Source: an uncultured Paracoccaceae bacterium (GTDB taxonomy: Bacteria; Pseudomonadota; Alphaproteobacteria; Rhodobacterales; Rhodobacteraceae). Taken from it: DNA of 64,000 nucleotides. The notes under the pieces were generated by a model. It was not told the DNA's origin, made no database searches, and worked only from the letters and a program-made list of their open reading frames with translations. The DNA is taken from NCBI GenBank assembly GCA_947500005.1, contig CANMQJ010000009.1:1-64000 (forward strand), written 5' to 3'. The position numbers and the translations under genes are program-made. Below, one piece after another: positions 1 through 8,062 of this stretch; the stretch's first letter is position 1, and each line of letters opens with the position of its first letter.

Positions 1-10
1 GACGCGATTT

Positions 11-140
11 GAATGTCCGCCCCCACCGGTGGGGCCGGATCAACCGGCACCTGCGGCGAATGTCCGCTGTCCGCCCTGACCACCAGCTCCGTCGCAACCG
101 GCCCTGAACGGACATTCATGTGCTGTGCGTTGAATGTCCG
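11..140. repeat. Short GAATGTCCG repeats in a gene-free left end
   Basis: The first 211 bases carry no convincing gene. The 9-mer GAATGTCCG occurs directly at 11-19, 58-66 and 132-140 and inverted at 109-117. Another copy lies at 17879-17887 in a different gene-free stretch. This looks like a degenerate dispersed intergenic repeat rather than a coding region. Its function is unknown. Spacing is irregular, so it is not a CRISPR array. Confidence 0.4.
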
Positions 141-211
141 GTCCGTACGTTGTTCCAGTTGTCGCGGTGCTTGTCCTGACACAACCAACCGAGGGATGGA
201 TTGCATGCAGA

Positions 212-1600
212 TCAATTCAGGATGGCTGGACCCAGAAGCGAGCCGACACCTACGGCGATAAGAATTCCGATGACGTCCAGTGGAGCGCCGGTGCGTAGCA
301 TTGCCTGGCGTGAGACCGCCGGGTTGGCGAAAACGATCGCATTTGGCGGTGTCGCGACCGGCAGCATGAACCCGACAGAAGCAGCGAGAGCTACCGGCAG
401 CATGAACCTGACTGCGTCGAGATCCAACGACACGGCCACCGCGCCGGTGATGGGCAAGAACATTGCCGCCATGGCGGTGTTGCTCGCCAGTTCTCCGATA
501 TAGACAACAAGCGCTGCAACGATCAGCAGCACAAGCAGTGCTGGCAGATGCTTCAGCGAGTCTACCTGCGCACCGATCAACGCGGCGAGACCAGTCTGGT
601 CGAGCAACCCGGCCAGCGCCAGACCGCCGCCGAACAGGATTAGCACATCCCAGCGCAACGTTGCAGCCGTCTCCCAGACCAGCAGACGGCCACCCGCACC
701 ATCGGGGATGATGAACAAGGCTATCGCGGCCAACATCGCAATGCCCGCATCTGTCAGGGCGAGGTTCGGAAACAGCCAGTCGATCAGAGGCCGGCAAACC
801 CAGGCCAGAGCCGTCATACTTGCAACGGTGGCAACGCGGCGTTCTGCCGGGGTCATGCGGCCTGGGTGGACCGGCAGCGTTATGGTCAAAGCCGTGTTCC
901 GGCCACTCGGCGTGAGCCGTGCCAGCACAAACCAAGTCACAACCAGAAGCGTGGCGGCCACTGGCAATCCCACGAGAGCCCACTGCGCGAAGCCAACCTC
1001 GATCCCGTAGCTCGACCGAACATGGGCCGCAAATATGGCGTTCGGTGGGGTCCCGATTAGCGACCCCATCCCGCCGCACGTCGCCGCGAAGGCGACCCCG
1101 AGCATTAAAGCCGTCCCAAACTCGGGCCGTTCGTCTTCTGCCGCTGCGATCGACGCGGCGACGGGTGCGATAACCATCGCCGATGCCGTATTGCTTATCC
1201 AAAGGCTCAGGAAGGCCGTCGCGGCCATGACGCCCGCAAGAAGACGGTTCGGTCGTGTTCCAGCGGCATTGATTAGCGAAAAAGACAACCTCCGGTGCAA
1301 CTCTGACCTTTCTATCGCCTTTGCCAACAGGAACCCGCCGAGGAACAGAATGATGATCGGATCGCTGTAAGCGTTTGCCACCTCGTCCAGGCCTGAAAGT
1401 CCCAGAAGCGGGGCAACGGCGAGAGGAAGGAGAGCCGTGGCGGCCAGTGGCAGGGCCTCGGTTAACCACCAGAGCGCCATCGCGAACGCGAGGCCGGTGG
1501 CCAGCCATGCGGGTGCGGCGAGGCCTGCTGGCGCCGGCAGGATTATCGGTGCCAACAGGGCGAGGAGTCCCGCGGCGATGACGAGCGACTTGCTTTTCAT
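212..1600 (-). CDS. SLC13/DASS family sodium-coupled anion transporter
   Basis: A 462-residue inner-membrane protein with about a dozen hydrophobic segments. Two repeats carry the family hallmarks: SNTASAM and TPPNAIFAA in the first half, SNTAMAA and TPPNAIVFA in the second half, matching the paired anion- and Na-binding loops of divalent-anion:sodium symporters (SLC13/DASS, ArsB/NhaD superfamily). The substrate cannot be read from the sequence; sulfate, C4-dicarboxylates or other oxyanions are possible. It stands alone on the minus strand. The adjacent sulfur and peroxide genes make sulfate or another sulfur oxyanion an attractive guess only. Confidence 0.85.
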   Translation of the reverse strand: MKSKSLVIAAGLLALLAPIILPAPAGLAAPAWLATGLAFAMALWWLTEALPLAATALLPLAVAPLLGLSGLDEVANAYSDPIIILFLGGFLLAKAIERSELHRRLSFSLINAAGTRPNRLLAGVMAATAFLSLWISNTASAMVIAPVAASIAAAEDERPEFGTALMLGVAFAATCGGMGSLIGTPPNAIFAAHVRSSYGIEVGFAQWALVGLPVAATLLVVTWFVLARLTPSGRNTALTITLPVHPGRMTPAERRVATVASMTALAWVCRPLIDWLFPNLALTDAGIAMLAAIALFIIPDGAGGRLLVWETAATLRWDVLILFGGGLALAGLLDQTGLAALIGAQVDSLKHLPALLVLLIVAALVVYIGELASNTAMAAMFLPITGAVAVSLDLDAVRFMLPVALAASVGFMLPVATPPNAIVFANPAVSRQAMLRTGAPLDVIGILIAVGVGSLLGPAILN

Positions 1601-1750
1601 TTTGAGAGACTACCAGTGCCGCCCTGATTCCACAGGGATTTCGAGTTGCTGGAATGCACGGTTCACTCGAGTTGCGAAATCCTGTAACGCTGCGCCCCGC
1701 CGGGGCCCGAAGGCTGGCAATTCACGTCGGAAAGGACCGGGGCTTGCAGC

Positions 1751-2638
1751 CTAACCGTCTGAGTTGGAGCTTTCCTGCAAGATCTTACCCAACTTTCTGA
1801 ACAAGTCACTTCGGGCAGAACCCGGCCGCCAGCCAAGCACCACTTGTCTTGGACATGCATCGGGCAGCGGCGTCAGTTGCACGTCTGCCGCGCCGACCAC
1901 TCCGGCCTTTACCGCGAGGTTCGGCAGCAGGGTAATCCCGAGCCCCTCCGAGACCATCGCAATCAGCGTCGTCAGGCTGGTCGCCGCGAAACTGTCCTCC
2001 GGCGCCACGAGGCGCCCGGGGTAGGCCGCAAGGGCGTGTCGTTGCAGGCAATGACCCTTCTCCAGCAGCATCAACTGGCCGCTTTCGACAAGCGCCTCGG
2101 ACCCGCTGGGGGCCGGCCAGCGCCCCGGCGAAGCGAGTTGATAACCATCTTCGAACAGCTTCATCACTTCGAGCGATCCCGTGTCGAAGGGCAAGGCGAT
2201 CAGCACCAGATCGAGCCGACCGGCATTCAGGCCTTCGATCAGGCTTTCGGTCATTTCTTCGCGGAGGTAGAGGCGCAGGTCCGGGAACGCATCCCGCAAC
2301 TCGGGCATCATGCGGGGAAGCAGATAAGGACCGATCGTCGGAATTGACCCGAGTCGGAGTTCGCCTTCGAAGGGGTTTCGATGCGCCCGCGCAAGAGTCT
2401 CGATCTCGCCCGCATCCAATAACATCTGGCGACCGCGAGCGGCCACTTCCTTGCCCACCGGTGTGAGAAGGACACTGCGCCGGGTGCGTTCGATCAGTTG
2501 AATGCCAAGCCGGTCTTCAAGCTCCTTGATGCCGGCACTGAGGGTCGGCTGCGTGACGAAGCAGAGTTCGGCCGCACGGGAGAAGTTGAGCGTCTCTTCG
2601 ACGGCAGTCAGAAACCGGAGTTGGCGCAGCGTGATCAT
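1751..2638 (-). CDS. oxyR: OxyR-like LysR-family peroxide regulator lacking the second redox cysteine
   Basis: A 295-residue LysR-type regulator: N-terminal winged HTH (about 1-60, RQLRFLTAVEE start) and a periplasmic-binding-like effector domain (about 90-290). The peroxidatic motif GHCL is present, with the cysteine at residue 197. The position of the E. coli OxyR resolving cysteine, nine residues later, is Tyr206. The gene is divergent from a peroxiredoxin, the usual oxyR arrangement, and an OxyR-type tetrad site starts 3 bp before its ATG. One-cysteine OxyR proteins are known in other bacteria, so this form may sense by sulfenylation or persulfidation alone. The OxyR call is good; the sensing mechanism is inferred. 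Confidence 0.85.
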   Translation of the reverse strand: MITLRQLRFLTAVEETLNFSRAAELCFVTQPTLSAGIKELEDRLGIQLIERTRRSVLLTPVGKEVAARGRQMLLDAGEIETLARAHRNPFEGELRLGSIPTIGPYLLPRMMPELRDAFPDLRLYLREEMTESLIEGLNAGRLDLVLIALPFDTGSLEVMKLFEDGYQLASPGRWPAPSGSEALVESGQLMLLEKGHCLQRHALAAYPGRLVAPEDSFAATSLTTLIAMVSEGLGITLLPNLAVKAGVVGAADVQLTPLPDACPRQVVLGWRPGSARSDLFRKLGKILQESSNSDG

Positions 2639-2640
2639 TT

Positions 2641-2689
2641 ATAGGCCTACTCTATCACAAACAGAGCTTCTTTCAATTTCATCTATCAT
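2641..2689. promoter_or_regulatory. Predicted OxyR operator and peroxiredoxin promoter
   Basis: Four tetranucleotides with exact 7-bp spacing: ATAG (2641-2644), CTAT (2652-2655), AGAG (2663-2666) and CAAT (2674-2677). The OxyR consensus is ATAG-N7-CTAT-N7-ATAG-N7-CTAT, so the left half is perfect and the right half degenerate. A candidate -10 box TATCAT (2684-2689) follows on the plus strand, which would place OxyR next to the RNA polymerase site for the peroxiredoxin gene. The site abuts the oxyR start codon, allowing autorepression. Confidence 0.6.
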
Positions 2690-2742
2690 ACAGGAGCGAT
2701 TATCTGTTTCCCATCGAAACGCTGACGAGAAGGAATCCAGCA

Positions 2743-3387
2743 ATGACCGAAGAAACTCGCCCGGCCGGGCCCCGCCTCAACGAACCTGCCCCGGCCTTCG
2801 ATGCACTGACGACCCATGGCCAGAAAACGCTCGAAGACTATCGCGGCAAATGGCTGATCTTGTTCTCGCATCCGGCGGATTTCACCCCGGTATGCACCAC
2901 GGAATTCATCGCTTTCGCCAAGCGCCAAGATGAATTCGCCGCACTGAACACCGAGCTGCTCGGGCTCTCAATCGATAGCCACTACAGCCATATCGCATGG
3001 GTGCTGAACATTAAGGAGAAGTTCGGCGTGGACGTGCGCTTCCCGATCATCGCCGACCTGAACATGGCAGTGGCCCAAGCCTACGGCATGATCCAGCCGG
3101 GTGCTTCGGATACCGCCGCCGTCCGCGCCACCTTCATCATCGATCCGGAAGGCGTGCTGCGCGCCATGGTCTACTACCCGATGAACGCAGGCAGGTCGGT
3201 GGCAGAGATTCATCGCCTGTTGGTCGCGCTCCAGACGGCTGATGAGAACAAATGCGCCATGCCTGAGAACTGGGTCCCCGGCGACGAGGTCATCGTGCCG
3301 ACGCCACCCACCCCGGAAGCCGCGCAAGCCCGTGCAGGAGAAGGCTACAACACGGTGGACTGGTACTTCTCTACCCGCGCGCTCTGA
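2743..3387 (+). CDS. 1-Cys (Prx6-type) peroxiredoxin
   Basis: A 214-residue thiol peroxidase that reduces hydrogen peroxide and organic hydroperoxides. The peroxidatic cysteine is Cys51 in the motif HPADFTPVCTTE. The long C-terminal arm with a PENWVPGDEVIV segment is typical of the Prx6/1-Cys group, which is longer than AhpC-type enzymes. An extra cysteine lies just before that segment (NKCAMPENW) and could act as a resolving thiol. The gene is divergent from oxyR and lies 62 bp before a persulfide-dioxygenase-like gene, probably in one transcript. Expected role: peroxide and perhaps persulfide reduction in the cytoplasm. Confidence 0.9.
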   Translation: MTEETRPAGPRLNEPAPAFDALTTHGQKTLEDYRGKWLILFSHPADFTPVCTTEFIAFAKRQDEFAALNTELLGLSIDSHYSHIAWVLNIKEKFGVDVRFPIIADLNMAVAQAYGMIQPGASDTAAVRATFIIDPEGVLRAMVYYPMNAGRSVAEIHRLLVALQTADENKCAMPENWVPGDEVIVPTPPTPEAAQARAGEGYNTVDWYFSTRAL

Positions 3388-3394
3388 AGCACCC

Positions 3395-3417
3395 CGGTGG
3401 GCCCTCCAGGCCCACCG
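3395..3417 (+). other. Intercistronic hairpin
   Basis: A perfect 9-bp stem (CGGTGGGCC with GGCCCACCG) closes a 5-base loop between the peroxiredoxin stop and the next gene. There is no U-run after it, so it is more likely an mRNA stabiliser or processing signal that sets different levels of the two proteins than a full terminator. Confidence 0.5.
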
Positions 3418-3449
3418 AACCATACCACTCCCCATTAGGAGAAAGAGCC

Positions 3450-4319
3450 ATGACCAATCCCATCGTCAAGTCCTTCTGGGACCAGGCCACCGGAAGCTGG
3501 CAATATGTCTTCCACGATCCTGAGACCATGAAGGGCGCAATCGTCGATCCCGTCCTCGACTTCGATCCGCTGGCCGGGGCGACCTCGCCCGACAGCGCGC
3601 AACAACTGCTCGACTACATTCGGGAAACGGGAATCGAGCTGGTCTGGATCCTCGACACCCATCCCCACGCCGACCACTTTTCCGCCGCCCAATGGCTCAA
3701 GGAGCAGACCGGCGCTCCTACGGCAATCGGGGAGAAAGTGATCGGGGTTCAGAAACTTTGGCAGGGCATCTATAACCTCCCTTCAGACTTCCCGGTGGAT
3801 GGCAGTCAATGGGATCGCCTCTTCGCCGATGGCGAGAGCTTCATGGTGGGCAATGTGCCGGTCAAGGTCATGTTCTCGCCGGGGCACACTCTGGCCTCGA
3901 TCACCTATGTCGCGGGCGATGCGGCATTCGTGCATGATACCCTGATGATGCCCGACAGCGGTTCCTCTCGCGCCGATTTCCCGGGCGGCAGTTCAGATGC
4001 ACTCTATGACAGCATTTCGGCAATCCTGGCATTGCCCGAGGGGACGCGGGTTTTCGTCGGTCACGATTACGCGCCCGGGCGCGAGGCGAAATGCGAGGCC
4101 ACTGTGGCAGAACATCGTGCCAGGAACATACATTGGAAAGGCGCGCCGTCGCGGGCTGAATACCGCTCGGTGCGGGACGCCCGGGACGCGACCCTGCCAT
4201 TGCCCAAATTGATGCTGGCTGTCCTGCAAGTAAACATCCGCGGCGGACGACTGCCCGAAGCGGAAGACAACGGGAGGTCCTACCTCAAGTTGCCGCTGAA
4301 TTACTTCCAGAGCCGCTGA
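3450..4319 (+). CDS. Persulfide-dioxygenase-like MBL-fold hydrolase (ETHE1/Blh type)
   Basis: A 289-residue metallo-beta-lactamase-fold protein. The metal motif HPHADH spans residues 71-76, followed by SPGHT and GHDYAPG metal-ligand loops. These match the ETHE1/Blh group, which oxidises glutathione persulfide to sulfite with a mononuclear iron. A ribosome site (AGGAGAAAG) precedes the ATG. Location after a peroxiredoxin and near an SQR-like gene supports a place in sulfide detoxification: SQR makes persulfide and this enzyme oxidises it. A glyoxalase-II-like hydrolase is the main alternative. Confidence 0.8.
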   Translation: MTNPIVKSFWDQATGSWQYVFHDPETMKGAIVDPVLDFDPLAGATSPDSAQQLLDYIRETGIELVWILDTHPHADHFSAAQWLKEQTGAPTAIGEKVIGVQKLWQGIYNLPSDFPVDGSQWDRLFADGESFMVGNVPVKVMFSPGHTLASITYVAGDAAFVHDTLMMPDSGSSRADFPGGSSDALYDSISAILALPEGTRVFVGHDYAPGREAKCEATVAEHRARNIHWKGAPSRAEYRSVRDARDATLPLPKLMLAVLQVNIRGGRLPEAEDNGRSYLKLPLNYFQSR

Positions 4320-4333
4320 GCCTGAGTGACCAT

Positions 4334-4375
4334 GCGGGATGAGTCCAGTTGCCTGGAGTTGTCCCGCCCATTTTT
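4334..4375 (+). terminator. Probable rho-independent terminator after the peroxiredoxin-MBL operon
   Basis: GCGGGA (4334-4339) pairs with TCCCGC (4362-4367), with an inner CCAG/CTGG stem, followed by TTTTT at 4371-4375. It starts 15 bp after the stop codon of the MBL gene. Confidence 0.6.
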
Positions 4376-4463
4376 CTGGAGGTCGAAATCGAGACTGAAA
4401 GTCTCTACAAGTAGTGTAGCGAACTGATCAAATAGGCCACGATTGGTTTCGGGATCACGCGTC

Positions 4464-4778
4464 TCAAGAACTGGAATCATCGTTTCGCAGAGATTCGCGA
4501 TCATAGCCACCTTGGCGCGTCGGCGGCCTTCGACTGGGATCGATCTTGGCACCGAGTTTTTCCAGGGCGAGCATGACCTGGTGAAACACCTCTTCATCCA
4601 ATGCGCGCATGCCTTCCCCTTCGGCCACGTCGATTTCGCTGGCATCGTAGGCCCAGCGACGCAGGACCTCGATCTTCTGCTCAGTCGTCAGCTGCGCATC
4701 CGAAAGTAACTCTTGAGGGTTCTCATAAATATCGGATGGGTCGAGTAGTGCCTTCTCAAATCGTTCGCTATCAGCCAT
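4464..4778 (-). CDS. Small acidic conserved protein of unknown function
   Basis: A 104-residue soluble protein. The start at 4778 is chosen because AGGAGGGATC precedes it directly; upstream in-frame codons lack this. The N-terminal half contains a helical segment LTTEQKIEVLRRWAYDASE and the C-terminus is a basic PPTRQGG tail. Similar short proteins occur beside stress and redox genes in proteobacteria, but I know no function. A second reading frame overlaps its 3' end (4301-4504) and could encode a 67-residue protein, or reflect a frameshift; the PPTRQGG ending argues that this frame is intact. Confidence 0.65.
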   Translation of the reverse strand: MADSERFEKALLDPSDIYENPQELLSDAQLTTEQKIEVLRRWAYDASEIDVAEGEGMRALDEEVFHQVMLALEKLGAKIDPSRRPPTRQGGYDRESLRNDDSSS

Positions 4779-4858
4779 CCGATCCCTCCTTAAAAGGCTC
4801 CTTGCAAATTCGTCTCGATGGGCGCGCGTGTATGCAGCTTGACAAAAAGCTACTGTAT

Positions 4859-5434
4859 TCAAGTGCTCCAGTCGTGCACATGCACGTCGCGTCCTGAATG
4901 GCCTTTCAGGATCTTGACCGCCAGGTCCTCCCGTTCCTTGTCGGACACACGAACCCACAACAAGATGCCGCCGTGTTCGATCTGATTTGCGTAGTAATCC
5001 TTGTGATGCTGACCGACGCGGCGTGCCAACAATGCGCCTACGACTGCCGCAGGACTACCACCGATTGCAATTGCCGCGGCCGAGGCTGCAAGGGTGCTCA
5101 CGGGCGTCAGCAAAGCGAGCATGGCGATGTAGGATCCCAGAAAGAAGAAGCCGCCGGCTATTGCTCCCTCGAGTTCGCCGATGGCTTCTTCCGAAACGAA
5201 GGATGCGCGCGGAGCGGTCGGATCGTCTTCGAGGTCTTTGGAATGCCAGAAGCGGTCTCCCAGCTTTTCTCGCAGGGCAGAGTCCGAGCCGAGAAGACTG
5301 ATGTCATGGCGGCTGAACCCGACCATGGTAAGATCGTAATATGCCTGCTGAAGTGCTTCGAAGCTGTCGAAGACACCAACCGCCTCGGGTATCTTGATAA
5401 CCGTAGTGTGCTTTGCGCTTTCGCTTCCCTGCAT
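4859..5434 (-). CDS. Stress-protein-like membrane protein of unknown function
   Basis: A 191-residue protein. The N-terminal part (about residues 18-60, VGVFDSFEALQQAYYDL... GFSRHDISLL) has the look of the general-stress-protein 17M-type domain that tracks alternating VFD and DISLL motifs. The middle (about 95-145) is a Gly/Ala-rich hydrophobic hairpin of two membrane segments, and the C-terminus is soluble (VRVSDKEREDLAVKIL). GGAGAAAGGT precedes the ATG. The function is not known; it may respond to osmotic, oxidative or envelope stress like its neighbours. Confidence 0.65.
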   Translation of the reverse strand: MQGSESAKHTTVIKIPEAVGVFDSFEALQQAYYDLTMVGFSRHDISLLGSDSALREKLGDRFWHSKDLEDDPTAPRASFVSEEAIGELEGAIAGGFFFLGSYIAMLALLTPVSTLAASAAAIAIGGSPAAVVGALLARRVGQHHKDYYANQIEHGGILLWVRVSDKEREDLAVKILKGHSGRDVHVHDWST

Positions 5435-5691
5435 TACCTTTCTCCCATGTGATGCCGAGGTCGGAGCGACATGATCAAATAAACGTTACCCCCGCCGGAC
5501 GCGACAGGAAGATAGTCCGTCATCTTCAAGGCACTCGTCCCACCGAAGGCGAAATCGGCTCCACGGAGAGATTAGACCGAGCTTTGTGCGAACCAAAAGA
5601 AAAGATCGTCCGGGAACGGTGCCACCGCCTTGTGGCATTACGCCGCGTCGCCCGAGCGCAATGGAAACCCCGCGCGGCTTCAGCCTCTGAT

Positions 5692-6381
5692 TCACACGCC
5701 GGTCGAGCGCACCAGACGCGCCAGTCCTTCGCGGCCCACGAGGTCGACTCTACCCCGGGATTGCTCGATCCAGCCGCGGCGTTGAAACTCGGCCAGCGTG
5801 CGCGAAATGACTTCGCGCGCGGTGCCGAGCTCCGAGGCCAGGAAGGCGTGCGTGGCGCGCACCGTGCCCGCGTCATCCGCCAGTTCGAGAAGCCGGGACG
5901 CCAGTCGGACATCCATCTTCTGAAAGACGATGTCGTCGACCAGGGTGAAGAGGTCGGTGATGCGGCGGGAATAGGCGGTGAAGACGAACTCACGAAAGAC
6001 CCGGGAGCGCGCCACGAGGTCGTCGAAGGTGGCGCGGGGAATGACCACGGCCGTCACCTCCGATTCGGCGATCCCGTCGGCCGAGTATTCCTCGAAGGCC
6101 AGCATGCACGCCGTCGTCAGCACGCAGCTTTCTCCTGCATGGACCCGGTAGAGGAAGACCTCGCGCCCGGTCTCGGACCTTTGCTGGACGCGGACGGTGC
6201 CCTCCAGCAGCAGCATGAGGTTGTCGGCGGACTGTCCCGGCGCGAATACCTGCGTCCCGCTCGGAACGGTGACGATCCCGCTGCCCTTCACCAGATCGGC
6301 GCGAATGTCTTCGGGCAGAGTTTTCAGGCCTTCGAAACGGTCGATCCAATCCCCGGTCCGGGTCGTCGGACTCTCGATCAT
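5692..6381 (-). CDS. Crp/Fnr-family regulator with two sensor-domain cysteines
   Basis: A 229-residue regulator: cyclic-nucleotide-binding-like barrel (about 30-120), dimerisation helix (about 125-155) and C-terminal winged HTH with recognition helix TAREVISRTLAEF (from residue 187). There is no N-terminal Fnr-type cysteine cluster. Cys86 and Cys92 lie close together (GESCVLTTAC) in the barrel and may form a redox or persulfide switch. The recognition helix has the CRP pattern R-E-x-x-x-R (R189, E190, R194), which fits GTGA half-sites such as the three palindromes found in this region. It lies downstream of the SQR/DsrE cluster, 236 bp from dsrE. Confidence 0.85.
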   Translation of the reverse strand: MIESPTTRTGDWIDRFEGLKTLPEDIRADLVKGSGIVTVPSGTQVFAPGQSADNLMLLLEGTVRVQQRSETGREVFLYRVHAGESCVLTTACMLAFEEYSADGIAESEVTAVVIPRATFDDLVARSRVFREFVFTAYSRRITDLFTLVDDIVFQKMDVRLASRLLELADDAGTVRATHAFLASELGTAREVISRTLAEFQRRGWIEQSRGRVDLVGREGLARLVRSTGV

Positions 6382-6617
6382 TCAGCGTGCTCCCTACGCA
6401 GCGACAGATTGCGCTGCCACGATCGTCCCTGCCGGACGGACCGGCTCGGGACCTGCCACCTTGTCGGAGTCGAGGTTTGGCCGATGCGCGCGCCTTGCTC
6501 AACCCCTGACGTGAAGACGGCGTGCGAAGGCCGGCCCTTGTCCGCGCGATCCCCGGGTTACCTGAGTCCTGCCCGGGGACAGTTTCGGCGGCGGGCCGGC
6601 CTATTGCGATCCCGAGT

Positions 6618-7064
6618 TCAGAAGCTGAGAACGCGGGTATCCGCGGCGATCAGGCGGGCCGCCATCTTGGCCGGATCGGCAACGCCCACGCCGTCGAGCA
6701 GCACGGAGGCGTCCTTGCCCAGACCGGGCAGGTAGATCGCGCAGACCTCGACCGTGCCGCCGGCTTTCTGCCGGATCGCCTGCATGAGGCCTTGGGGGCT
6801 CATGTCGCGCGGCGGCTGGCCGTCGGTGGCGCTTTCGGGCGCCTCCTTCAGCGCGATGTCGCCGGCGGGACCGCAGAGCAGGATATGCGCCTCGGCGCCC
6901 TGCTGGGCCGCCTGCATGGTCAGCACCATGGCCATCAGCTGGGTCTGGGGTTCGGGAGAGGTGACGACGGTCACCACCTTGCCCACGGTGTCCTGCGCGA
7001 ATGACGCGGTCGCCGCGAGGGTGGAGAGGGCGGCCAGGGTGGTGGCGAGGAGGAGTTTCTTCAT
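6618..7064 (-). CDS. Secreted DsrE-family sulfur-carrier-like protein
   Basis: A 148-residue protein with a clear Sec signal peptide (MKKLLLATTLAALSTLAATA then SFAQ, cleavage near residue 24). The rest is a DsrE/DsrF-like Rossmann fold with cysteines in ILLCGP and in EVCAIYLPG, the latter where DsrE-type proteins carry their conserved cysteine. DsrE-like proteins move sulfane sulfur or act in unknown thiol chemistry. It is the last gene of the SQR-DUF5368-bacterioferritin-SLAC1 cluster, so a periplasmic sulfur-relay role is a reasonable inference. Confidence 0.75.
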   Translation of the reverse strand: MKKLLLATTLAALSTLAATASFAQDTVGKVVTVVTSPEPQTQLMAMVLTMQAAQQGAEAHILLCGPAGDIALKEAPESATDGQPPRDMSPQGLMQAIRQKAGGTVEVCAIYLPGLGKDASVLLDGVGVADPAKMAARLIAADTRVLSF

Positions 7065-7084
7065 GTCTGCGTTCCTTATCGGGT

Positions 7085-8050
7085 TTATTCGGGTTGACAG
7101 ATTTCATGCGCCAGCGCGGCGCGGATCGTGCGGAGGATCAACCCCGCGATGGTCAGGGCCAGAAGTCCGAGAAGGACCAGGCCCAGCCCTTGGTGAAATC
7201 CTGATCCGGTCAGCGCCGCATGGCGGAAGCTGGCCGTGGTCAGGGCCGCAAGCGGGAAGGACAGCGCCCAGAACGACAGGGCGAAGGGCAGTTTCATCAG
7301 CGCGGGCACCTGAAGCGCGACGAGCGCGGCGAAGAAATAGCCGATGTTCAGGAGGATCCGGGCGAGCGCGTCGACCTCGCCACCGTTCAGCATCAGCCAG
7401 GAAAGGTAGGCGACCGCAGGCGGCGCCACGAGGATCACCAGCGTCGGGCGCAGCTTGCCCGGCAGCGGATCGTGGAAGATCAGCCGGTTGAAGACCAGTG
7501 TCAGCAGAACGATCCAGAACAGGAGCCCGATGGCGAAGAAATACCAGCTGAGCTCGACATGCCCCACGGGCACGCCGGCGAGCGGCGCGATCACGTTGCC
7601 CACGGCGGGGATGAACCAGGCGGGCGACAATTGTCCGGGCCCGAAAGCGCGATGCGAAATCCAGGCGTTTATCACCGCCAGCGTGAGGATCGCCTGCGCC
7701 CCGGCGCCGACGATCCAGATCGGACCGGCGAGACCGGGCCTCCCCTCCCGCAGGAAGGTGGCGAGCAGCAGCAGGGAGATCGACATCGCCGGAAAGAAGG
7801 CCAGCCGCACCGGGTGCCCCCATTCCGCGGCGATGGCGGCGGGGTGGCGGACCGCCTTGAGCGCGAAGAAGCCCCCCAGGATCACCAGCAGGACAAGCGT
7901 CGCATAGCCCACCAGGACACTCGGCAGCTCCAGGCCACCGGCGTGCAGCGCCAGCGCCAGGCCGAACAGTCCCATCGTCATCCCGAAGACGCTGATCGGG
8001 AAATGCGCGAGCCGTGTCGGCAGCGGGGAGTGTTCGGCCTGTGCGCTCAT
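7085..8050 (-). CDS. SLAC1/TDT-family anion channel
   Basis: A 321-residue integral membrane protein with about ten helices, beginning with the HFPISVFGMTMGLFGLALA segment typical of the tellurite-resistance/dicarboxylate (TDT) family. Family members include plant SLAC1 anion channels, bacterial TehA and the fungal sulfite exporter Ssu1. Beside SQR, DsrE and persulfide dioxygenase genes, sulfite or another small anion is a plausible substrate, but nothing in the sequence proves it. It is spaced 12 bp from the bacterioferritin gene, so the two are probably cotranscribed. Confidence 0.8.
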   Translation of the reverse strand: MSAQAEHSPLPTRLAHFPISVFGMTMGLFGLALALHAGGLELPSVLVGYATLVLLVILGGFFALKAVRHPAAIAAEWGHPVRLAFFPAMSISLLLLATFLREGRPGLAGPIWIVGAGAQAILTLAVINAWISHRAFGPGQLSPAWFIPAVGNVIAPLAGVPVGHVELSWYFFAIGLLFWIVLLTLVFNRLIFHDPLPGKLRPTLVILVAPPAVAYLSWLMLNGGEVDALARILLNIGYFFAALVALQVPALMKLPFALSFWALSFPLAALTTASFRHAALTGSGFHQGLGLVLLGLLALTIAGLILRTIRAALAHEICQPE

Positions 8051-8062
8051 GCGTCGCTCCCG

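Noticed and set aside
5413..6735. Long plus-strand frame (440 codons)
   Set aside because: It lies opposite a Crp/Fnr gene and DsrE; high-GC mirror frames of this kind recur across the window and show no domain.
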